Assembly: GCA_031290695.1 (NCBI GenBank)
Contig: JAITNB010000146.1
Coordinates: 1-8,835, forward strand
Length of the DNA stretch: 8,835 nt
Reading direction: 5' to 3'
Source: Coriobacteriales bacterium
GTDB lineage: Bacteria > Actinomycetota > Coriobacteriia > Coriobacteriales > UBA8131
Shown: one piece after another, positions 6,399 through 8,835 of the stretch
How positions within the stretch are numbered: the stretch's first letter is position 1
Layout: every line of letters starts with the position of its first letter
The notes under the pieces: model-generated
Database searches by the model: none
What the model was told of the DNA's origin: nothing
What the model saw: the letters and a program-made list of their open reading frames with translations, nothing else
Made by a program: the position numbers and the translations under genes

Positions 6399-8835
6399 CT
6401 ACTCAGTGAAGACGATGTGTCTCCTGTTCTTGAGGTAGCGCCGTATGAGCCAGATGATGAGGATGATAAGCCCCAGCAGGAATATCCCGGCCGCGATACT
6501 GCTAAAGAACATCCAAGGGGTGTTGAGCCAGATGAAGAACCAGTCGTTGGTGATGAGCACCTCGCCCACCTCCACCGTGGCCCGGTTGCCCGCCTTGTCA
6601 ACCAGCACCAGCTCAAGTTGCTGCGGGGTGTTGCTCCCCGGGATGGCGAATGGCTGCGGTGTACGCGCGCTGTTTTGTGGGTCGTCAAACGTGGCGATAC
6701 GCACGCCGTTGAGCAGCAGCTCGGCGCTCTGGAGCGCGATGTTGTCCTCAAAGACGAGCTGCCCCTCATAGGCACTCGCGTAATACAGCGTACCGGCCGT
6801 GACGTTTAGGAAGGTGCCGCGCGGCGCAGTGGTGTCGAGCGCGAACGCGACCTCGGCATCACTGGTGCGGTCGGCGTTCTTGGCCTGCATGGTGTTCTCC
6901 GAAAGGTTCTCGGCCCTGTCTATGGAGCGCAGCAGCACACGGTAAAAGCCGTCCTCGGTAAAGTTGGCGGCCGGAACGGTATAGGTGTACTCAAGCCAGA
7001 GGGTGTCGCTGGCGTTGGCCTCGATGCTATAGTCGTCGCCCGCCGCGAGCGTGCGCACCGTGTCGTTGTACGAAAGGCGCAGACGGGTCTCGGGCTCGTC
7101 AAGGCCGGAGGGGTTGATCTCGATGACCGTGACATCGCGGGGTACCTTGAGGTAGGCACCCAGCAGCGACGTTGTAGTCTTTGGGAACCAGTAGGTAGAG
7201 CCAAAGCGATTGACGGAGAAGACGCGCAGGTCCTCTGCCTCGTTGCCCGCCCGGTCGCTGATGGCCGAGTGCATAAAGTACACGCCGTCGTTTTCGAGCA
7301 CGTGCTCGAGGTCGCTAAACGTGACGACCTTGGTGGTGGTGGCGTAGTTCTCATCGTAGTCAAAGCGGTAGACCGTCTCGCCCGCGGTGTCGGTGATGGT
7401 GACCCGTGCGGCATAGTCGTCAAAGTTGGTGTCCTCAAAGGTGACGCGCGGCGTGACCTCGGCAGCAAATGCCTGTGTGTTCTCAAGGAACTCGACGGTG
7501 ATGGTGGGGCGCGTGACGTCGACGATGAACTCGGGCTCGCTGTAGACCTCTGCCACATTACCGGCAAGGTCGGTGCAGCCTATCTCAAACGAGTAGTGCA
7601 ACTCGTCGCCAAAGTAGATCGAGGCACTTTGCTCGTCCTCAGACGTCGATGCCCAGCCACCAATGCCGGGGGCATCCGCCGCAGCGTTTGCAGAGTTGGC
7701 CGCGTTGACTGCGGCGCTTACCAGGTCGGCCGAGAAGTTGTGCTCGGCGACCTCGACGGTAGCGGTGCGGGGCGCGTTAAAGTAGCCCACGCCCTGGGAG
7801 TCGTTGTTGTCAAAGGTCACAAGGATCATCGGCGACGTGAGGTCGATGGTAAAGGACTCTGAGGGAACCGAGGCCGTGAGGCCGACGATGTCGGTAAGCG
7901 AGGCCGAGAGGGCGTAGTCGCCGTCAGCCTCGAAGTCGATGGTGTACCTCCAGATGAGAGGATCACGTGAATCCTGGGTAAAGGCCGATGCCGAAATGGG
8001 GGTACTGCTGCCATCGGTGGTCAAAACCGCAACCGTGGGGACTGGGCTTGCAGCCCGGAGAAGTGCGAAGCTTGCCTCCGTGACCGTGATAACGGCCTGA
8101 CGGGGGACATTGTAATAGGAGCCGTTTTGGGGAACGCCCCCAGTAATCTGCACATCGATTATCGGTGCGGAGCTATCAACCAGGATGCCCTCCACAGCAT
8201 CGAGGTCGGGGTTGGCCTCATAGAAGGCTGCGAAGTTAGTGGTGGTGACATTGCCCGCAAAGTCGTAAATGACAACCTCGAAGTCGCTCAACGACATCGG
8301 GGTAGAAGTTTGGGAGAGGGGAAAGCTAAAAGTGGCCACACCATCTGATGAGGTGACAGTGCCTTCGGCGTAGGGAACACCTTGGTAATTGACTTGGGCT
8401 CGCGTCACGCCCGACATGGTCTCAGCACTAAAAAGACCAAGGGCACTGGCAGGCACATCGTCAAGAGTGAGTGTTATGGTGGGAAGCGTGGGGTTTATCG
8501 AGCTGTCATAGGGGCCAAAGTAGTACCAGCCATCAGTGGTTGACTGGAACGCAGTATCATAGGCAATAGCATCCAAATGAGGGGCATCGGGGTCGACACG
8601 CACTGGGTTAAGCCTATAGGCACGGTCACCATCCAAAAAGGATGTGCTCTTCACGAAGTAATCATTGACATTGCCAGAGGATACTATCAGTGGCGATTGT
8701 GGTACGTCGAAGAACGACCCGTCAGCTTTAATCGCTCCCGAACTAATGTCACAGTTGGCTTGGGAAAGTGACGCCTGGACACTGCGCACCCAGATGTTCC
8801 CATTAACACCGTCATCGGATTCAAACCTTGCAGGC
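6399..8835 (-). CDS. Large Ig-like-repeat surface protein with C-terminal membrane anchor, 5' partial
   Basis: The frame is open from the window edge to TAG 6401-6399, giving 811 residues. Codons upstream of the GTG at 8789 are also open, so that GTG is not a credible start and the N-terminus lies outside. The protein consists of repeated beta-sandwich modules of roughly 105-125 residues. Each starts with a D-x-T/S-x-P-type linker (DSSAPIIDV, DLTSPMILV, DVTRPTITV, DTTAPRGTF) and ends with an aromatic strand and a D-x-A-G-N-like motif (DFAGN, DIVGL, DLAGN, DRAGN, DRAEN, DKAGN). This is the look of bacterial Ig-like surface domains. A hydrophobic helix of about 24 residues near the end (codons 6515-6444), followed by a basic tail with RRYLKNRR, makes it a single-pass protein with a large outside part. 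No LPxTG signal is seen. Its place directly before the WXG100 gene and essC suggests a surface or envelope-spanning T7SS accessory. No specific family recognised. Confidence 0.9.
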   Translation of the reverse strand, partial: PARFESDDGVNGNIWVRSVQASLSQANCDISSGAIKADGSFFDVPQSPLIVSSGNVNDYFVKSTSFLDGDRAYRLNPVRVDPDAPHLDAIAYDTAFQSTTDGWYYFGPYDSSINPTLPTITLTLDDVPASALGLFSAETMSGVTRAQVNYQGVPYAEGTVTSSDGVATFSFPLSQTSTPMSLSDFEVVIYDFAGNVTTTNFAAFYEANPDLDAVEGILVDSSAPIIDVQITGGVPQNGSYYNVPRQAVITVTEASFALLRAASPVPTVAVLTTDGSSTPISASAFTQDSRDPLIWRYTIDFEADGDYALSASLTDIVGLTASVPSESFTIDLTSPMILVTFDNNDSQGVGYFNAPRTATVEVAEHNFSADLVSAAVNAANSANAAADAPGIGGWASTSEDEQSASIYFGDELHYSFEIGCTDLAGNVAEVYSEPEFIVDVTRPTITVEFLENTQAFAAEVTPRVTFEDTNFDDYAARVTITDTAGETVYRFDYDENYATTTKVVTFSDLEHVLENDGVYFMHSAISDRAGNEAEDLRVFSVNRFGSTYWFPKTTTSLLGAYLKVPRDVTVIEINPSGLDEPETRLRLSYNDTVRTLAAGDDYSIEANASDTLWLEYTYTVPAANFTEDGFYRVLLRSIDRAENLSENTMQAKNADRTSDAEVAFALDTTAPRGTFLNVTAGTLYYASAYEGQLVFEDNIALQSAELLLNGVRIATFDDPQNSARTPQPFAIPGSNTPQQLELVLVDKAGNRATVEVGEVLITNDWFFIWLNTPWMFFSSIAAGIFLLGLIILIIWLIRRYLKNRRHIVFTE
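6444..6515 (-). other. C-terminal transmembrane anchor of the Ig-like protein
   Basis: About 24 codons encode an unbroken hydrophobic stretch beginning WMFFSSIAAG and ending IIWLI, followed by RR, K and RR before the C-terminal HIVFTE. The basic tail places the C-terminus in the cytoplasm and all Ig-like modules outside. Confidence 0.88.
6580..8310 (-). repeat. Tandem Ig-like modules (six D-x-A-G-N-type ends)
   Basis: Within the protein, six copies of the module-ending motif lie at roughly 8250-8270, 7872-7895, 7553-7577, 7237-7260, 6897-6922 and 6580-6602, spaced by about 315-375 bases. Two modules also share an internal signature near their start: YYNVPRQAVITVTEASF (about 8053-8118) and YFNAPRTATVEVAEHNF (about 7736-7791). 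The copies have diverged at DNA level, so these are protein repeats, not recent DNA duplications. Confidence 0.8.

Noticed and set aside
7269..7862. Plus-strand 197-codon frame opposite the Ig-like gene
   Set aside because: Antisense shadow of a repetitive GC-rich gene; no ribosome site or recognisable domain.
8787..8789. GTG at 8789 as the start of the Ig-like protein
   Set aside because: The frame stays open upstream to the window edge, no Shine-Dalgarno precedes the GTG, and no signal peptide follows it. The gene is therefore treated as 5' partial.

Overview
The window looks like part of a type VII secretion (T7SS/Esx) locus of the EssC class, the architecture usual in Firmicutes (T7SSb). 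Every supported gene is on the minus strand, so transcription runs from base 8835 towards base 1. GC content is moderately high (hand counts of 60-base lines run from about 45 to 68 percent). Together with an FHA-bearing EssC instead of an EccC/EccB/EccD set, this suggests a moderately GC-rich Gram-positive such as a member of the Coriobacteriia (Olsenella/Atopobium/Collinsella-like). That placement is an inference, not something read from a marker gene. No RNA genes, insertion sequences, CRISPR arrays or integrase genes were seen.

In transcription order the window holds: (1) the last 811 codons of a large extracellular protein built of Ig-like modules and anchored by one C-terminal membrane helix (8835-6399, 5' end outside the window); (2) a terminator-like hairpin; (3) a 97-residue WXG100 (EsxA-type) substrate (6331-6038); (4) a 130-base spacer with a perfect 12-bp hairpin and a second small hairpin; (5) a 1536-residue EssC-type motor ATPase with FHA, two membrane helices and three FtsK/SpoIIIE-like domains (5907-1297); (6) three tightly packed small helical proteins of 140, 96 and 109 residues (1293-244), which resemble the small partner proteins that accompany LXG effectors in T7SSb loci; and (7) the start of a lipoprotein gene (227 to the window edge). 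Genes from essC onward are separated by 16 bases or less (the closest pairs by 2-5), most with clear Shine-Dalgarno sequences, and look like one operon.

The likely working model is that EssC powers export of the WXG100 protein and of helical cargo or cargo-adaptor proteins encoded just downstream. The lipoprotein and the Ig-like protein would act on the outer face of the membrane. The points most worth a second look are the Ig-like membrane-anchored protein beside the T7SS core, an EssC FHA domain that keeps the residues of phosphothreonine-binding FHA domains, an EssC second ATPase domain whose Walker A and Walker B motifs are both altered, and the trio of small helical proteins without a WXG motif. 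The other T7SSb membrane components (EsaA, EssA, EssB, EsaB/YukD) are not in this window. No stretch longer than about 130 bases lacks a gene.
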